A DNA stretch of 32,696 nt, taken from positions 1-32,696 of the forward strand of contig JAPLDQ010000002.1 of the NCBI GenBank assembly GCA_026391675.1, in the 5' to 3' direction. How positions within the stretch are numbered: the stretch's first letter is position 1; each line of letters starts with the position of its first letter. The notes under the pieces were generated by a model. That model saw nothing but the letters and a program-made list of their open reading frames with translations, ran no database searches and was not told where the DNA came from. The position numbers were made by a program, and so were the translations under genes. Below are positions 8,054 to 17,525 of the stretch, in pieces. Origin of the DNA: Bacteroidota bacterium (GTDB lineage Bacteria > Bacteroidota > Bacteroidia > Bacteroidales > JACABE01).

Positions 8054-10882
8054 CTACCTACCGCAAATTTCTTTATATGCACAGTATTCGCAGTTTTCTA
8101 CTTTTTCGGTTTGTTCAAAAGGAATTGAAACATTGTATATTTCGTGGAATAAATCAGTTAAAATCTTTTCAAATTCATTCAGATCATGCAAGCTTAAATT
8201 ATCATTTCCTTTGTAATTCATATTCATATATCCTTTTGCCTGATTACGCAAAGAAATAATACCAGTCTGAAGCACTTTATCATTCTCAGGATGTTCTTTG
8301 CTGAACAGCAAAGCATAAATTAATAACTGCAAACTTTTGCCAAATTTTGAATCAGTCAGCAACAAATCAGGTTCTGTGAGATTCAGTTCTTTTTGATCTG
8401 TATTTCCTGTTTTGTAATCAATTATACGAACTGAAACAGCAGTGCTGTCAATCCTGTCTACAAAACCTTTGAGTTTTACAAAAGGCACTTTATCATTTAT
8501 AAAGCAATCCAGGATACATTCCAGTTTCTGCTCCAGCATGGAAATGCTTAAAAATGTATTTTCCTTTTCCAGTTTTGCAATATGAGCTGCTTCTGCTTTT
8601 AAATAATTTTCAATAAAAACATTGGCCATTTTTGCTGTAAGCAAATTAATACCAAAACTGATATCCCCATCCTTATATCTTTCTTTAAAATATTTGGTGG
8701 TCAGGGCTTCCACTTTTGGCAACATTGCTATTATATCAGCTTCATGTATAATTTTGCCGATAAAGGGCTGATACAACTCAGCCAGGGTATCATGTATGGT
8801 TGAACCCAGGGTATTGGCTGCAATGGTTTCCTCGGTTTCTTCCACTTCATCAAGTCCTGCAACATATCTGAAATAAAACTGCAGCGAGCAATTTACATAG
8901 GTATTCAAAGCACTTGCCGAAAAGCCTTTCATTGCCATTTCGTTCAGACGCTGCTGGATATTTGCGTGTTTATTAATCCGGATTGGCTTGTTTTGCAGAC
9001 TTTCTGAAGCTGTGATATTCAGTAATTGCTCTTTAAATATGATATTGTGATTATATTTAGGCAATTCATTTACAATCTGATAAATAAACCTGCTTTTGTC
9101 ACCACCTGAAAACTCATCCGCTTCGGTATTGTATAAAATAAATATCTTTTTCGCCCTCTGCAGCAATCGATAAAAATGATAGGCAAAAATGGCATCTTTA
9201 TCGGCATAATCAGGTAAGCCAAACTGACGCTTAATATCCAGAGGTATAAAAGAATTAAAACTGCGGGAAGCCGGTAAAACGCCTTCATTTACAGATAACA
9301 TCACTACATTTTCAAAATCAAGTGTACGGGTTTCAAGCATACCCATTACCTGCAATCCTTCCAATGGTTCGCCATAAAAAGGAATACTTGTAAGTGAAGC
9401 CAGCTTGGAAAATATTCTACGGAAAGTTTTTACTGTGATAAATGACTGTTGCAGTTCAGGCAGATTCTCCAACTGAAACATTAATTTTGCAAAATGATAC
9501 AGGTATTCATCTTCAAGTATTCTGTTTTCTTCTGCCTTAAAATGGCTGTGCAAACGCTCTGTTAAACCTTTCAGATGTGCAATGGCATCTTTAGGATTTT
9601 CCCATATCAGGAAAATATTGGCTATCATATAATCATCAGCAGTGATAAGGTTTTCAATCCATTTAATCAATTCAGAAGAATCATAAAAAATACGATTGGA
9701 AGTAGTTATGCTTTTTACTATAGCATCAAAATTATATTCGCTAAGGAGATAAGGATGACTCAATACCTTGATAATGTCTTTAAAATAAAAACCATTCTTC
9801 TTTTTCTCAGGATTGGATAAACGTATCCTGTTTTCGTGCATTAAAAGTATGGAATCTATTAAATTAAACAGGACTGCATGTTTGAAAGGTAAACCCATGG
9901 TAACATTAAATGCTTTGGCTTCTTCAGGAATTGAATGCAGGGCAGGAATCAGGAGGTTTTCATCATTTAAAACCAATGCAGTATGTTCAAGATTACCTTT
10001 TTCATTATATAATTGTTTTAAAATACTTCCCGCATACTTAACCTGACCAATTTTCATGGGAATACCAATAATATTGATTTCCTTAACATCTGTTTTAAGA
10101 TTATTATCCGTCCACTCAAAACCGGCATTTAGCCACAATTCAGCATATTCCCTCAAAAAATGACCTGCTTCCTGCTGTTTGTTGTTTACATAATAGGCAT
10201 CAGCATCCCAGAGGCATTTAGCTATACCTTCTTTTGTAAGGTATTTAATGATAGTTTCTTCTGATTTGGTTAATGCATTAAATCCTGCAAAAACCAATTG
10301 TTTCCATTTATTATCAGTAAAAACAGTTGATAAATTTTCAGCAACATAACGGTATAAATTCCCCTGATAAGCCTGATTGCGGGTTTGTAAATGCTCGTTT
10401 AACTTCTGATAATATGTAAAAAGGGATTGGTAAAACTTTAAATATTTTTTTTGAAAAGCTGTAAGGTCTTTACCATCCAGATTCCAAAGGCTTATTGCTT
10501 TTAATTCGCTCAAATAGCTGAATAGTTCATGTGCATCAGCAAGGTATAAATCAATTTCATTAAAATCATGCAGCATCATTTCGCCCATGCTGATAAACTC
10601 ATCGAAACTTCGTTTATCTTCTTTTTCCAGTTCGCAATGTATGCTGTATAATTCGAAAAGCAAAGCTGTATTATCGGCAATTGCTTTATCAGCTACCAAC
10701 GCTATAAAATCTTCAATGGCAAAAATCTGTGGGGAAAATATATTCTTCTTTAGTTTTCCTGAAATAAAGTTTTTTAAATACAGACTGGCCCTGCGATTGG
10801 GTAAGACTATACAAACATTTTCCAAATCAGCCGGATAATGTGCTAAAATATAGTCAGCTGTTTTTTGTAAAAATGTTTCCAT
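8054..10882 (-). CDS. AddB-like PD-(D/E)XK nuclease with Fe-S cysteines and inactive helicase-like N-terminus
   Basis: 942-residue protein of the AddB/RexB type, likely the nuclease-bearing partner in double-strand-break end processing. The N-terminus (VLPNRRASLYLKNF) lacks a Walker A GxxGxGKT, so the helicase fold is probably inactive as an ATPase. The middle region keeps helicase-like motifs (ENVVMLSVNEGVLPASR). The C-terminal nuclease has Asp809 (GFVDRID), Asp822 and Lys824 (IIDYKTG). Four cysteines, Cys665 (YVNCSLQFYF) and Cys931/934/940 (CEYCAYKEIC), match the iron-sulphur staple of AddB nucleases. No AddA/UvrD-like helicase is adjacent on either side, so any partner must be encoded elsewhere. 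A palindromic repeat lies directly after the stop. Confidence 0.88.
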   Translation of the reverse strand: METFLQKTADYILAHYPADLENVCIVLPNRRASLYLKNFISGKLKKNIFSPQIFAIEDFIALVADKAIADNTALLFELYSIHCELEKEDKRSFDEFISMGEMMLHDFNEIDLYLADAHELFSYLSELKAISLWNLDGKDLTAFQKKYLKFYQSLFTYYQKLNEHLQTRNQAYQGNLYRYVAENLSTVFTDNKWKQLVFAGFNALTKSEETIIKYLTKEGIAKCLWDADAYYVNNKQQEAGHFLREYAELWLNAGFEWTDNNLKTDVKEINIIGIPMKIGQVKYAGSILKQLYNEKGNLEHTALVLNDENLLIPALHSIPEEAKAFNVTMGLPFKHAVLFNLIDSILLMHENRIRLSNPEKKKNGFYFKDIIKVLSHPYLLSEYNFDAIVKSITTSNRIFYDSSELIKWIENLITADDYMIANIFLIWENPKDAIAHLKGLTERLHSHFKAEENRILEDEYLYHFAKLMFQLENLPELQQSFITVKTFRRIFSKLASLTSIPFYGEPLEGLQVMGMLETRTLDFENVVMLSVNEGVLPASRSFNSFIPLDIKRQFGLPDYADKDAIFAYHFYRLLQRAKKIFILYNTEADEFSGGDKSRFIYQIVNELPKYNHNIIFKEQLLNITASESLQNKPIRINKHANIQQRLNEMAMKGFSASALNTYVNCSLQFYFRYVAGLDEVEETEETIAANTLGSTIHDTLAELYQPFIGKIIHEADIIAMLPKVEALTTKYFKERYKDGDISFGINLLTAKMANVFIENYLKAEAAHIAKLEKENTFLSISMLEQKLECILDCFINDKVPFVKLKGFVDRIDSTAVSVRIIDYKTGNTDQKELNLTEPDLLLTDSKFGKSLQLLIYALLFSKEHPENDKVLQTGIISLRNQAKGYMNMNYKGNDNLSLHDLNEFEKILTDLFHEIYNVSIPFEQTEKVENCEYCAYKEICGR

Positions 10883-10895
10883 GGTTTTGTAATTT

Positions 10896-10928
10896 AAACC
10901 TGCCAGATTTTTAAAATCTGGCAGGTTT
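10896..10928. repeat. 33-bp near-perfect palindrome
   Basis: AAACCTGCCAGATTTT, one T, then the exact reverse complement. The 16-bp arms have no mismatch. It lies between the nucleotidyltransferase stop and the AddB-like start, both on the minus strand. It could form a strong hairpin at the end of the upstream gene, but only a short T-run follows. It resembles dispersed intergenic palindromes seen in Bacteroidota genomes (recollection, not checked). Confidence 0.85.
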
Positions 10929-10944
10929 TAGGATAAAATAAATT

Positions 10945-11661
10945 TTATTTCAAAAATGCTTCTGCTTCCTGTAATTGCTTTACTGTTCCCAAATCGAACC
11001 AATAATCGTCATTGTGAATATAAGCCATTACTTTCTCCGATTTGGACAAGCGAAGATAAGCATCTATTATGGAAAACTTTCCTTCTTCGGTTAATAAACT
11101 GAAAATTTTTGGATCAACAACCTGAACACCGCTAAAAGCAAGGGCCTCTAAATCTGTTCTGCTTCCTTTAACCAGTTTCAATTCATTGGTGCTAATGTTT
11201 TCCCAGCCACAGAGCTCCTTATTATTATCAAACAAAAGGTAACGTGAGGTTTTTCTGTTTCTGACAGCCAGTGTAGCAAGTGATTTATTTTCAATATGCT
11301 GATTGTAAAGTTTTAAAAGGTCAATATCTGATAAAATATCCACATTGCAAACCAGGAAAGGCTGATTGTCATTAAAATATTTAGCTGCTTTCTTTAAACC
11401 GCCACCTGTATCGAGCAAGAACTCAGTTTCGTCAGAATATTGAATTTTAACATTAAAATCCTGTTGCATCAGATAATCCCTTAATTTATCAGCAAAATGA
11501 TGGAGGTTAACTACAATTTCAGTAACACCGGCAGATGTAAGCTTTCGGATAACGCCATTAATCAGCGGTTCACCTTTAAATTCAACCAGAGCTTTGGGTC
11601 TGTGATCCGTAAGTGGCTTTAATCGCGAGCCAATACCCGCGGCAAAGAGCATTGCTTTCAT
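10945..11661 (-). CDS. Sugar-phosphate nucleotidyltransferase (MurU/mannose-1-P guanylyltransferase-like)
   Basis: 238-residue Rossmann-like NTP transferase that would join an NTP to a sugar 1-phosphate. The N-terminus carries the family signature AAGIGSRLKPLTDHRPKAL (residues 7-25; Gly11, Arg13 and Lys23 are the expected NTP/phosphate contacts). NVDILSD supplies the metal-binding Asp. The C-terminus has WFDLGTVKQLQEAE, typical of the short family members. The small size and lack of a left-handed beta-helix tail fit MurU (N-acetylmuramate-1-phosphate uridylyltransferase) or short guanylyltransferases. The sugar and base cannot be decided from sequence. No phosphatase or AmgK-like kinase gene is adjacent, so a cell-wall-recycling role is only a possibility. 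Confidence 0.85.
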   Translation of the reverse strand: MKAMLFAAGIGSRLKPLTDHRPKALVEFKGEPLINGVIRKLTSAGVTEIVVNLHHFADKLRDYLMQQDFNVKIQYSDETEFLLDTGGGLKKAAKYFNDNQPFLVCNVDILSDIDLLKLYNQHIENKSLATLAVRNRKTSRYLLFDNNKELCGWENISTNELKLVKGSRTDLEALAFSGVQVVDPKIFSLLTEEGKFSIIDAYLRLSKSEKVMAYIHNDDYWFDLGTVKQLQEAEAFLK

Positions 11662-11663
11662 TT

Positions 11664-11713
11664 TGGTTATTGGTTATTGGTTATTAAGTTATTAAGTTAT
11701 TAAGTTATTGGTG
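11664..11713. repeat. Short-period tandem repeat (TGGTTAT / TAAGTTAT units)
   Basis: Three copies of a 7-bp TGGTTAT-like unit are followed by three 8-bp TAAGTTAT units. The tract sits immediately upstream of the nucleotidyltransferase start. Its reverse complement recurs at 12216-12250, on the other side of the DUF1493-like gene. Confidence 0.8.
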
Positions 11714-11754
11714 GTTCGGTTTTGTCAATTTATACTCATTTCAAAAATAATATT

Positions 11755-12180
11755 TCATGATAATTTAATAATAAGCCAAATTATTATAGCTATAAAAAAA
11801 AGTCCGGCAATTAAACCATTAATTAAAAGATCAAACCTTTTCTTAGGCAAACTGTGAACAGGATATTTTAAGCCCCATTTTCCTTTATTAGCAAAATTAC
11901 ATAGCATAAAAGGTGTCACAGGAATCCTTTTTACTTTCTCATAAGGAGGTGTGTAAAATGCGCTACCAATACTATGTCCTTCTTCATTTGTATGAAAGTA
12001 CCATAAATAACCACTCATGTCTACTGAGAATTTTTTCTGGTATTTCTCAATCATTTCATGAAAATCATCTCCAACTATTCCGATTTCACCAAATAAGTCT
12101 GAATTATACATTATTTTGTCGTTTCCTGACAAATCTTCTATAAAGTCAATAATATTTTCTGTAGTGACCTTAATTTTCAT
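11755..12180 (-). CDS. DUF1493-like small membrane-anchored protein
   Basis: 141-residue protein of unknown function. Residues ~26-60 (LFGEIGIVGDDFHEMIEKY, then KKFSVDMSGYLWYF) match the pattern of DUF1493 proteins, which have an acyl-carrier-like helical fold. The position where a carrier protein has the phosphopantetheine serine (DSL) reads GDDF, so it should not carry a prosthetic group. A C-terminal hydrophobic segment (~118-138, INGLIAGLFFIAIIIWL) predicts one membrane helix. The gene is monocistronic in appearance and is flanked by inverted short-period repeats (11664-11713 and 12216-12250), which may mean it was inserted between the nucleotidyltransferase and metF genes. An inverted repeat TTATCA/TGATAA (12181-12199) directly precedes the start. 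Confidence 0.65.
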   Translation of the reverse strand: MKIKVTTENIIDFIEDLSGNDKIMYNSDLFGEIGIVGDDFHEMIEKYQKKFSVDMSGYLWYFHTNEEGHSIGSAFYTPPYEKVKRIPVTPFMLCNFANKGKWGLKYPVHSLPKKRFDLLINGLIAGLFFIAIIIWLIIKLS

Positions 12181-12199
12181 TTATCAAAAATTGTGATAA
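12181..12199. promoter_or_regulatory. Inverted repeat abutting the DUF1493-like start codon
   Basis: TTATCA and TGATAA flank a 7-base AT-rich spacer, immediately before the minus-strand ATG. It could be an operator or a weak translation-start hairpin. There is no independent evidence of function. Confidence 0.3.
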
Positions 12200-12215
12200 A
12201 GATTAACTATCCCCT

Positions 12216-12250
12216 CAATAACCAATAACTTAATAACCTAATAACTAATA
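12216..12250. repeat. Short-period tandem repeat, inverted relative to 11664-11713
   Basis: Units of the type AATAACC/AATAACT run into the last codons and stop of metF (stop at 12245-12247). Read on the minus strand the tract matches the TTATTGGTTATTAAG-type repeat on the far side of the DUF1493-like gene. Confidence 0.7.
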
Positions 12251-13198
12251 CACCGCTTTTGCAATAGTAGCAATATTATCCGATTTTCCCATGGTGTAAA
12301 AATGGATAATGGGAACATTGTGTGCTACCAAATCCTTACATTGTTTTATACTCCATTCAACACCTACCCTTCTGACTTCAGCGTCAGTTTTGCATTTGAT
12401 GACTTCTTTGGTCAGTTCTTCTGGTAAATCAATATAAAAAGTCTGGGGCAATATGCTTAAATGCGATCTCAGCGAAATGGGCTTGATACCGGGTACAATG
12501 GGAACATTGATACCTTTTTTGCGGCAGAGTTCAACAAAACTGAAATATTTATCGTTGTCGTAAAACATCTGGGTAACGATATATTTGGCACCGGCATCAA
12601 TTTTAGCCTTTAAATATTCCAGGTCGAGTTCCATATTGGGTGCTTCGCAGTGTTTTTCGGGATAACCGGCAACACCACAAACAAAATTAGTTGGTGTAGA
12701 GTTTTCAATTTCGTTATCCATGTATTTACCATGATTCATATCCATGATTTGTTTCAATAAATCAATGGCATGGGCATGACCACCCTTTTCCTTTTCGAAA
12801 CGGCGGGTTGATTTATCGGCATCGCCACGCAATACGAGAATATTATCTATCCCAAGGAAATCAAGGTCGATCAGGGCATTTTCTGTTTCTTCCTTATTAA
12901 AACCTGCACAAATCATATGGGGAACCACAGGTGTCTTGTATCTGTTCATAACAGCGGCTGCAATACCGACAGTACCTGGTCTTTTCCTGACAATACGGGG
13001 TTCCAGCAAACCATTTTCATGCTTTTTGTAAACCACTTCCTCGCGATGATAGGTTACATTAATATATTGCGGTTCAAATTCTATCAGCGGATCAATGATA
13101 TCATAAATCAGTTGAATACTCGAACCTTTTAATGGCGGAAGCAATTCAAATGAAAACAGGGTTTTCTTAGTTTTCGCAAGTATCTCGTCAATCTTCAT
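12245..13198 (-). CDS. metF: Methylenetetrahydrofolate reductase
   Basis: FAD enzyme that reduces 5,10-methylene-THF to 5-methyl-THF, the methyl donor for MetH encoded directly upstream. The 317-residue TIM barrel shows FSFELLPP with the catalytic-position Glu18, INVTYH, PHMICAGF, LRGDAD (FAD/folate region), GVAGYPEKH and VTQMFYDNDKYF, all family landmarks. Its ATG immediately follows the metH stop with no spacer, so the two are almost certainly co-transcribed and possibly translationally coupled. The length is close to the usual ~300 of bacterial MetF, without a C-terminal regulatory domain. The last codons fall in a short-period repeat tract that may have replaced the original 3' end. Confidence 0.96.
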   Translation of the reverse strand: MKIDEILAKTKKTLFSFELLPPLKGSSIQLIYDIIDPLIEFEPQYINVTYHREEVVYKKHENGLLEPRIVRKRPGTVGIAAAVMNRYKTPVVPHMICAGFNKEETENALIDLDFLGIDNILVLRGDADKSTRRFEKEKGGHAHAIDLLKQIMDMNHGKYMDNEIENSTPTNFVCGVAGYPEKHCEAPNMELDLEYLKAKIDAGAKYIVTQMFYDNDKYFSFVELCRKKGINVPIVPGIKPISLRSHLSILPQTFYIDLPEELTKEVIKCKTDAEVRRVGVEWSIKQCKDLVAHNVPIIHFYTMGKSDNIATIAKAVY

Positions 13199-16100
13199 TT
13201 ACATATAATTTAAATTTGGCAATAATAAAATTTCTGCCTGTTCAAAGGTAATATTTTTTCTTTTAGCATAATCAGCCAGCTGCACTTCATCGATTTTCCC
13301 GACATTAAAATACTGGGATTGCGGATGGGCAAACATATAACCGCTTACAGCAGCCACCGGATACATGGCAAAACTTTCTGTAAGCATCACTCCTACCTTA
13401 TTTTCGACATCCATCAGATTAAAAATGGTAACTTTTTCGGAGTGTTCAGGACAGGCAGGATAACCCGGTGCCGGACGTATGCCATGGTAATGCTCCCTGT
13501 GAATATCATCCATCGATAAATCTTCGTGACTGATATATCCCCAGTATTCGGTTCTGATTTTCCGGTGCAATAATTCGGTGAAAGCTTCTGCCAGCCTGTC
13601 GGCCAGTATTTTTATCATGATGGAATTGTAATCATCTCCATTGGCTTTGTATTGTTCCACATGCTTTTCAATTCCCAAACCGGCAGTAACGGCAAACAAA
13701 CCCATATAATCGGTTCTGTTTTTATCAGCTGGTACTATAAAATCGGCCAGACAAAGATTGGGAATGCCTGTTTCCTTTATTTCCTGGTTTCTCAGAAAAT
13801 GAAAATCAGCCAGTTTGGAAGATTTTTCATCATCATTGAATATTACCACATCATCACCAATGGCATGGGCAGGAAATATACCGAATGCAGCATTGGCCGT
13901 CAGCATTTTTTCGTTGATGATCTGATCCAGTAAAACTAAAGCATCATCATATAATTTTTTAGCTTCCACACCTTTTATGGGGTCTGAAAATATGGCTGGG
14001 AATTTGCCCGGCAACTGCCATTCATGGAAAAAGAATGTCCAGTCGATGTATTCGGCAATTTCCTTTAAGGGATAATCCATCAGATATTGAATACCGCATT
14101 GTTTTGGCTTAATTATATCTATGTTTTCCCAGTCGATTTTGAGTTTATTATTACGGGCAGCTTCCAGTGAAATAAAACCATCGCGTTTTAATTTGGAGGT
14201 TTCATATTTATCCCTGATTTCCTGATAATCCTTATTTACTGCATCTACCAATGCCTGTTTTGCTGTTGGAGAAAGCAAATTTGCACTTACTGCAATGCTT
14301 AAGGAAGCGTCTTTTATATGAATCACCGGTGAACTGTAACTGGGTGCAATCTTGACCGCAGTATGAATTTTAGAAGTCGTGGCACCGCCAATCAAAATAG
14401 GGAAATTCAGTTTCAGGCGTTCAAACTCTTTTGCAATATGCACCATTTCTTCGAGTGAAGGCGTAATCAATCCGCTGAGTCCGACAATATCCACTTTTTC
14501 GTCAATGGCAGTCTGTATGATTTTATCTGCAGGAACCATAACACCCAAATCTATTACCTCAAAATTATTGCAGGCCATTACCACGCCGACAATATTCTTG
14601 CCGATATCGTGTACATCGCCCTTAACGGTAGCCAGCAACACCTTACCTGCCGAAGTACTAACCTTGCCTTCGTTTTCTTTTTCTATATAAGGCAAGAGCA
14701 CGGCAACCGCTTTTTTCATCACACGGGCACTTTTGACCACCTGAGGCAGAAACATTTTTCCTTTGCCAAACAAGTCGCCAACAATGTTCATGCCATCCAT
14801 CAGCGGACCTTCTATTACTTTCAGGGCTTTGTCGTATTGCAGCCTGGCTTCTTCCACATCCACATCAATAAATTCCGTTAAGCCTTTTACCAGCGAATGC
14901 GAAAGGCGTTCATTGACGGAATAATTTCTCCATTCCTGGATTTCCTCTTCTTTTTCATCCTTATGTTTATTGTTTTCGGCAAAAGCTATCAGTCTTTCCG
15001 TAGCATCCTTTCGGCGGTTAAGGATAACATCTTCCACCAGCTGCAATAAATCCTTGGGAATATCATCATAAATGGGCAACATGCCGGCATTTACAATGCC
15101 CATATCCATACCTGCGCTGATGGCATGGTATAAAAAGGCGGAATGCATGGCTTCGCGCACATAATCATTCCCACGGAATGAAAATGAAAGATTGCTGATA
15201 CCACCGCTCACTTTAGCATGCGGCAGATTGGCCTTAATCCATTTAATGGCTTTTAAAAAATCATTGGCATAATTATTATGCTCATCCATGCCGGTGGCTA
15301 TGGTAAGTATATTAGGGTCGAAGAAGATATCTTCGGGCAGAAAATCCACTTTTTGGCATAAGATATCATAGGCACGCTGGCAAATATCAATTTTTTCCTG
15401 ATAGCTGGCGGCCTGTCCTTTTTCATCAAAAGCCATTACGATAACGGCTGCTCCATATTGTTTGATTTTCCTTGCCTTAGCGATAAAATCCTCTTCGCCT
15501 TCCTTTAAACTGATGGAATTTACAATGGATTTCCCTTGTAAACATTTTAAACCTGCTTCTAAAACCTCCCATTTGGATGAATCTATCATCACAGGTATGC
15601 GGGCAATGTCAGGGTCGGCAGCCAGCATATTGAGAAATAGATGCATTTCCTTTTTGGCATCCAGCATGGCATCGTCCAGGTTAACGTCCAGTACCTGGGC
15701 ACCGGCTTCCACCTGCTGGCGGGCAACAGAAAGGGCTTCTTCGTATTTGCCATCACTAATCAGGCGGGCAAATTTCTTTGAACCCGAAACATTGGTCCGT
15801 TCACCAATATTGATAAAATTTGATGCTTTTTCTATGCTTAAAGATTCCAGTCCGCTTAATTTGGTGATATGCGTAGGAATAACCGGAATACGTGGTTTGG
15901 CTTTTGTAGCAATATCAGCAAACTGTTTTATATGTTCAGGTGTTGTACCACAACATCCGCCGATAATATTGGCGAAGCTGTTATCCAGAAAATCCTGCAT
16001 AAAAGACTTCATTACTTCGGGTGATTCGTCGTATTCACCGAACTGATTGGGTAAACCGGCATTGGGATAAGCAGAGGTGTAAAACCTTGTCTTGTGGGCT

Positions 16101-16873
16101 ATTTCCTCAATATGGGGACGCATATCCTTAGCACCAAGGGCACAGTTAAGGCCTATACTCAGCAAATCAATATGTGACAATGAATTGATAAAAGCTTCCA
16201 CGGTCTGACCGGATAAGGTTCTGCCACTGGCATCTGTAATAGTACCTGAAACCATCACCGGCAGACGGATATCTTTTGCTGCAAGCACTTCTTCTATAGC
16301 AAATAAGGCTGCTTTAGCATTGAGGGTATCGAAAATGGTTTCCACCAACAATAAATCTACATTGCCTGCAAGCAAACCTTCAACCTGTTCTTTATAAGCT
16401 AATACTAAATCATCAAACAAAACGGCACGGTAGCCGGGATTGTTAACATCAGGAGATAATGATGCTGTTTTATTGGTAGGACCTATAGAACCGGCCACAA
16501 AACGTGGTTTATCAGGATTTAAAGCCGTATATTTATCGGCAGCATTACGTGCCAGTTTAGCGGCTTCTACGTTTAGTTCAAAAGCCAGACTTTCCATGTG
16601 GTAATCGGCCAGCGATATGCGGTTGGAATTAAAGGTATTGGTTTCGATGATATCAGCACCGGCTTCCAGGTACTGTTCATGTATTTCCTGAATAATATGA
16701 GGCTGGGTAATGCTGAGTAAATCGTTATTCCCTTTCAGATCAGAAGGATAATCTGCAAAGCGGCTTCCCCTGTAATCGCTTTCCTGCAGGCGGTGACGCT
16801 GTATCATAGTACCCATGGCACCGTCAATAACCAAAACCCTCTGCTTTAATTCCTGAGCAATATCTTTATTCAT
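13199..16873 (-). CDS. metH: Cobalamin-dependent methionine synthase, full length
   Basis: Transfers the methyl group of 5-methyl-THF to homocysteine through methylcobalamin. At 1224 residues it is complete, close to the E. coli enzyme. Domain order: homocysteine-binding barrel with zinc ligands Cys244 (GLNCALG) and Cys307/Cys308 ([10 protein letters not shown]); pterin-binding barrel (~350-630, [23 protein letters not shown]); cobalamin cap and Rossmann domain with [10 protein letters not shown], where His755 is the lower-axial cobalt ligand, and [10 protein letters not shown]; and the C-terminal reactivation domain with Arg1133 in [12 protein letters not shown], the AdoMet-binding motif. 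Its stop abuts the metF start. Only 73 bp separate it from the gene upstream, so a cobalamin or SAM riboswitch does not fit in the leader. It implies that the cell makes or imports B12. Confidence 0.98.
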   Translation of the reverse strand: MNKDIAQELKQRVLVIDGAMGTMIQRHRLQESDYRGSRFADYPSDLKGNNDLLSITQPHIIQEIHEQYLEAGADIIETNTFNSNRISLADYHMESLAFELNVEAAKLARNAADKYTALNPDKPRFVAGSIGPTNKTASLSPDVNNPGYRAVLFDDLVLAYKEQVEGLLAGNVDLLLVETIFDTLNAKAALFAIEEVLAAKDIRLPVMVSGTITDASGRTLSGQTVEAFINSLSHIDLLSIGLNCALGAKDMRPHIEEIAHKTRFYTSAYPNAGLPNQFGEYDESPEVMKSFMQDFLDNSFANIIGGCCGTTPEHIKQFADIATKAKPRIPVIPTHITKLSGLESLSIEKASNFINIGERTNVSGSKKFARLISDGKYEEALSVARQQVEAGAQVLDVNLDDAMLDAKKEMHLFLNMLAADPDIARIPVMIDSSKWEVLEAGLKCLQGKSIVNSISLKEGEEDFIAKARKIKQYGAAVIVMAFDEKGQAASYQEKIDICQRAYDILCQKVDFLPEDIFFDPNILTIATGMDEHNNYANDFLKAIKWIKANLPHAKVSGGISNLSFSFRGNDYVREAMHSAFLYHAISAGMDMGIVNAGMLPIYDDIPKDLLQLVEDVILNRRKDATERLIAFAENNKHKDEKEEEIQEWRNYSVNERLSHSLVKGLTEFIDVDVEEARLQYDKALKVIEGPLMDGMNIVGDLFGKGKMFLPQVVKSARVMKKAVAVLLPYIEKENEGKVSTSAGKVLLATVKGDVHDIGKNIVGVVMACNNFEVIDLGVMVPADKIIQTAIDEKVDIVGLSGLITPSLEEMVHIAKEFERLKLNFPILIGGATTSKIHTAVKIAPSYSSPVIHIKDASLSIAVSANLLSPTAKQALVDAVNKDYQEIRDKYETSKLKRDGFISLEAARNNKLKIDWENIDIIKPKQCGIQYLMDYPLKEIAEYIDWTFFFHEWQLPGKFPAIFSDPIKGVEAKKLYDDALVLLDQIINEKMLTANAAFGIFPAHAIGDDVVIFNDDEKSSKLADFHFLRNQEIKETGIPNLCLADFIVPADKNRTDYMGLFAVTAGLGIEKHVEQYKANGDDYNSIMIKILADRLAEAFTELLHRKIRTEYWGYISHEDLSMDDIHREHYHGIRPAPGYPACPEHSEKVTIFNLMDVENKVGVMLTESFAMYPVAAVSGYMFAHPQSQYFNVGKIDEVQLADYAKRKNITFEQAEILLLPNLNYM

Positions 16874-16946
16874 AGTATAAACTTAAATTTCTTTGTGTTT
16901 AAACACTTTTTCTAATAAAAAGTTGGTTAATAAAATAGTTTATTTT

Positions 16947-17402
16947 TTATTTGATAATAATATTATAGTCAGGAACTTCTTCCAAAAAATTATATGCTGC
17001 TTTTACGTGATCAATTTTACAGCAGAAATGCCTTAATCCATTGGTAACGAATAAATAATCAACCTTAAGCGTCATATTGTAGCGGGCAATCTGGTCGAAT
17101 ACATCGTTGGTAATTTCAATATGCGGTGCCTTGCATTCAACAATCAGTTTTGGACTTCCGTCCTTTGCAAAAACAACAATATCAGTTCTTTTCTTTAATC
17201 CGTTAACCAGCAGCGCCTTTTCCACAGCAATTAAAGAAGCAGGACAATGCTTTTCGGCTATCAGATAAGCAATACAATGCTGGCGAACCCATTCCTCATC
17301 CGTTAAAACTACATACTTTTTACGTATAACATCAAATATCTCATGCGTTCTTTCTTTGGCTCTGATGTTGAAATTAAAGGCAGGAAAATCTAATGGAATC
17401 AT
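16947..17402 (-). CDS. Small HsdR N-terminal-domain (PD-(D/E)XK) protein
   Basis: 151-residue stand-alone protein resembling the nuclease domain at the N-terminus of type I restriction R subunits. The catalytic pattern is visible: Asp74 in KKRTDIVVF, and Glu89-x-Lys91 in LIVECKAP. The N-terminal NFNIRAKERTHEIFDVIRK and EEWVRQHCIAYLI blocks are typical of the conserved Bacteroidota version. There is no helicase, methylase or specificity gene nearby, so it is not part of a restriction system here. It is divergent from the BamA-like gene, and near it are AMP nucleosidase and holA, a neighbourhood I associate with this family (recollection). Its real substrate is unknown. A TAGATTTG element lies 25-32 bp upstream of the ATG. 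Confidence 0.8.
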   Translation of the reverse strand: MIPLDFPAFNFNIRAKERTHEIFDVIRKKYVVLTDEEWVRQHCIAYLIAEKHCPASLIAVEKALLVNGLKKRTDIVVFAKDGSPKLIVECKAPHIEITNDVFDQIARYNMTLKVDYLFVTNGLRHFCCKIDHVKAAYNFLEEVPDYNIIIK

Positions 17403-17426
17403 GCTAAGATTGCTGTTTATAATTTA

Positions 17427-17434
17427 CAAATCTA
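17427..17434 (-). promoter_or_regulatory. Putative -7 element for the HsdR-N-like gene
   Basis: Reads TAGATTTG on the minus strand, an exact match to the Bacteroidota -7 consensus TAnnTTTG, ~25 bp before the ATG. No convincing TTTG -33 element was found at normal spacing. Confidence 0.45.
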
Positions 17435-17453
17435 CAATAATATTCAGAAATTA

Positions 17454-17484
17454 TTTGAAATATATAAAAGGAATATTAATTTTA
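17454..17484 (+). promoter_or_regulatory. Putative Bacteroidota promoter for the BamA-like gene
   Basis: TTTG (17454-17457), a 19-bp spacer, then TAATTTTA (17477-17484), a 7/8 match to TAnnTTTG. Together with the minus-strand element at 17427-17434 it forms a compact divergent promoter region. Confidence 0.5.
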
Positions 17485-17525
17485 CTCCGCAATTAATCAA
17501 ATATTTTAATTAACGCTTAAACCTA

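Noticed and set aside
7972-8259. Plus-strand reading frame of 95 codons across the palindromic repeat and the end of the AddB-like gene
   Set aside because: It overlaps the repeat and is antisense to the well-supported nuclease gene; the translation has no recognisable feature.
14379-16046. Long plus-strand frames inside metH
   Set aside because: They are antisense to a complete, motif-supported methionine synthase; expected shadow frames.
16874-16946. Cobalamin or SAM riboswitch upstream of metH
   Set aside because: Only 73 bp of AT-rich DNA is available and no B12-box or SAM-aptamer core is visible.
16947-17402. Restriction-modification or defence locus
   Set aside because: Only a stand-alone HsdR-N-like domain; no methylase, specificity or helicase genes nearby, and the neighbours are housekeeping genes.
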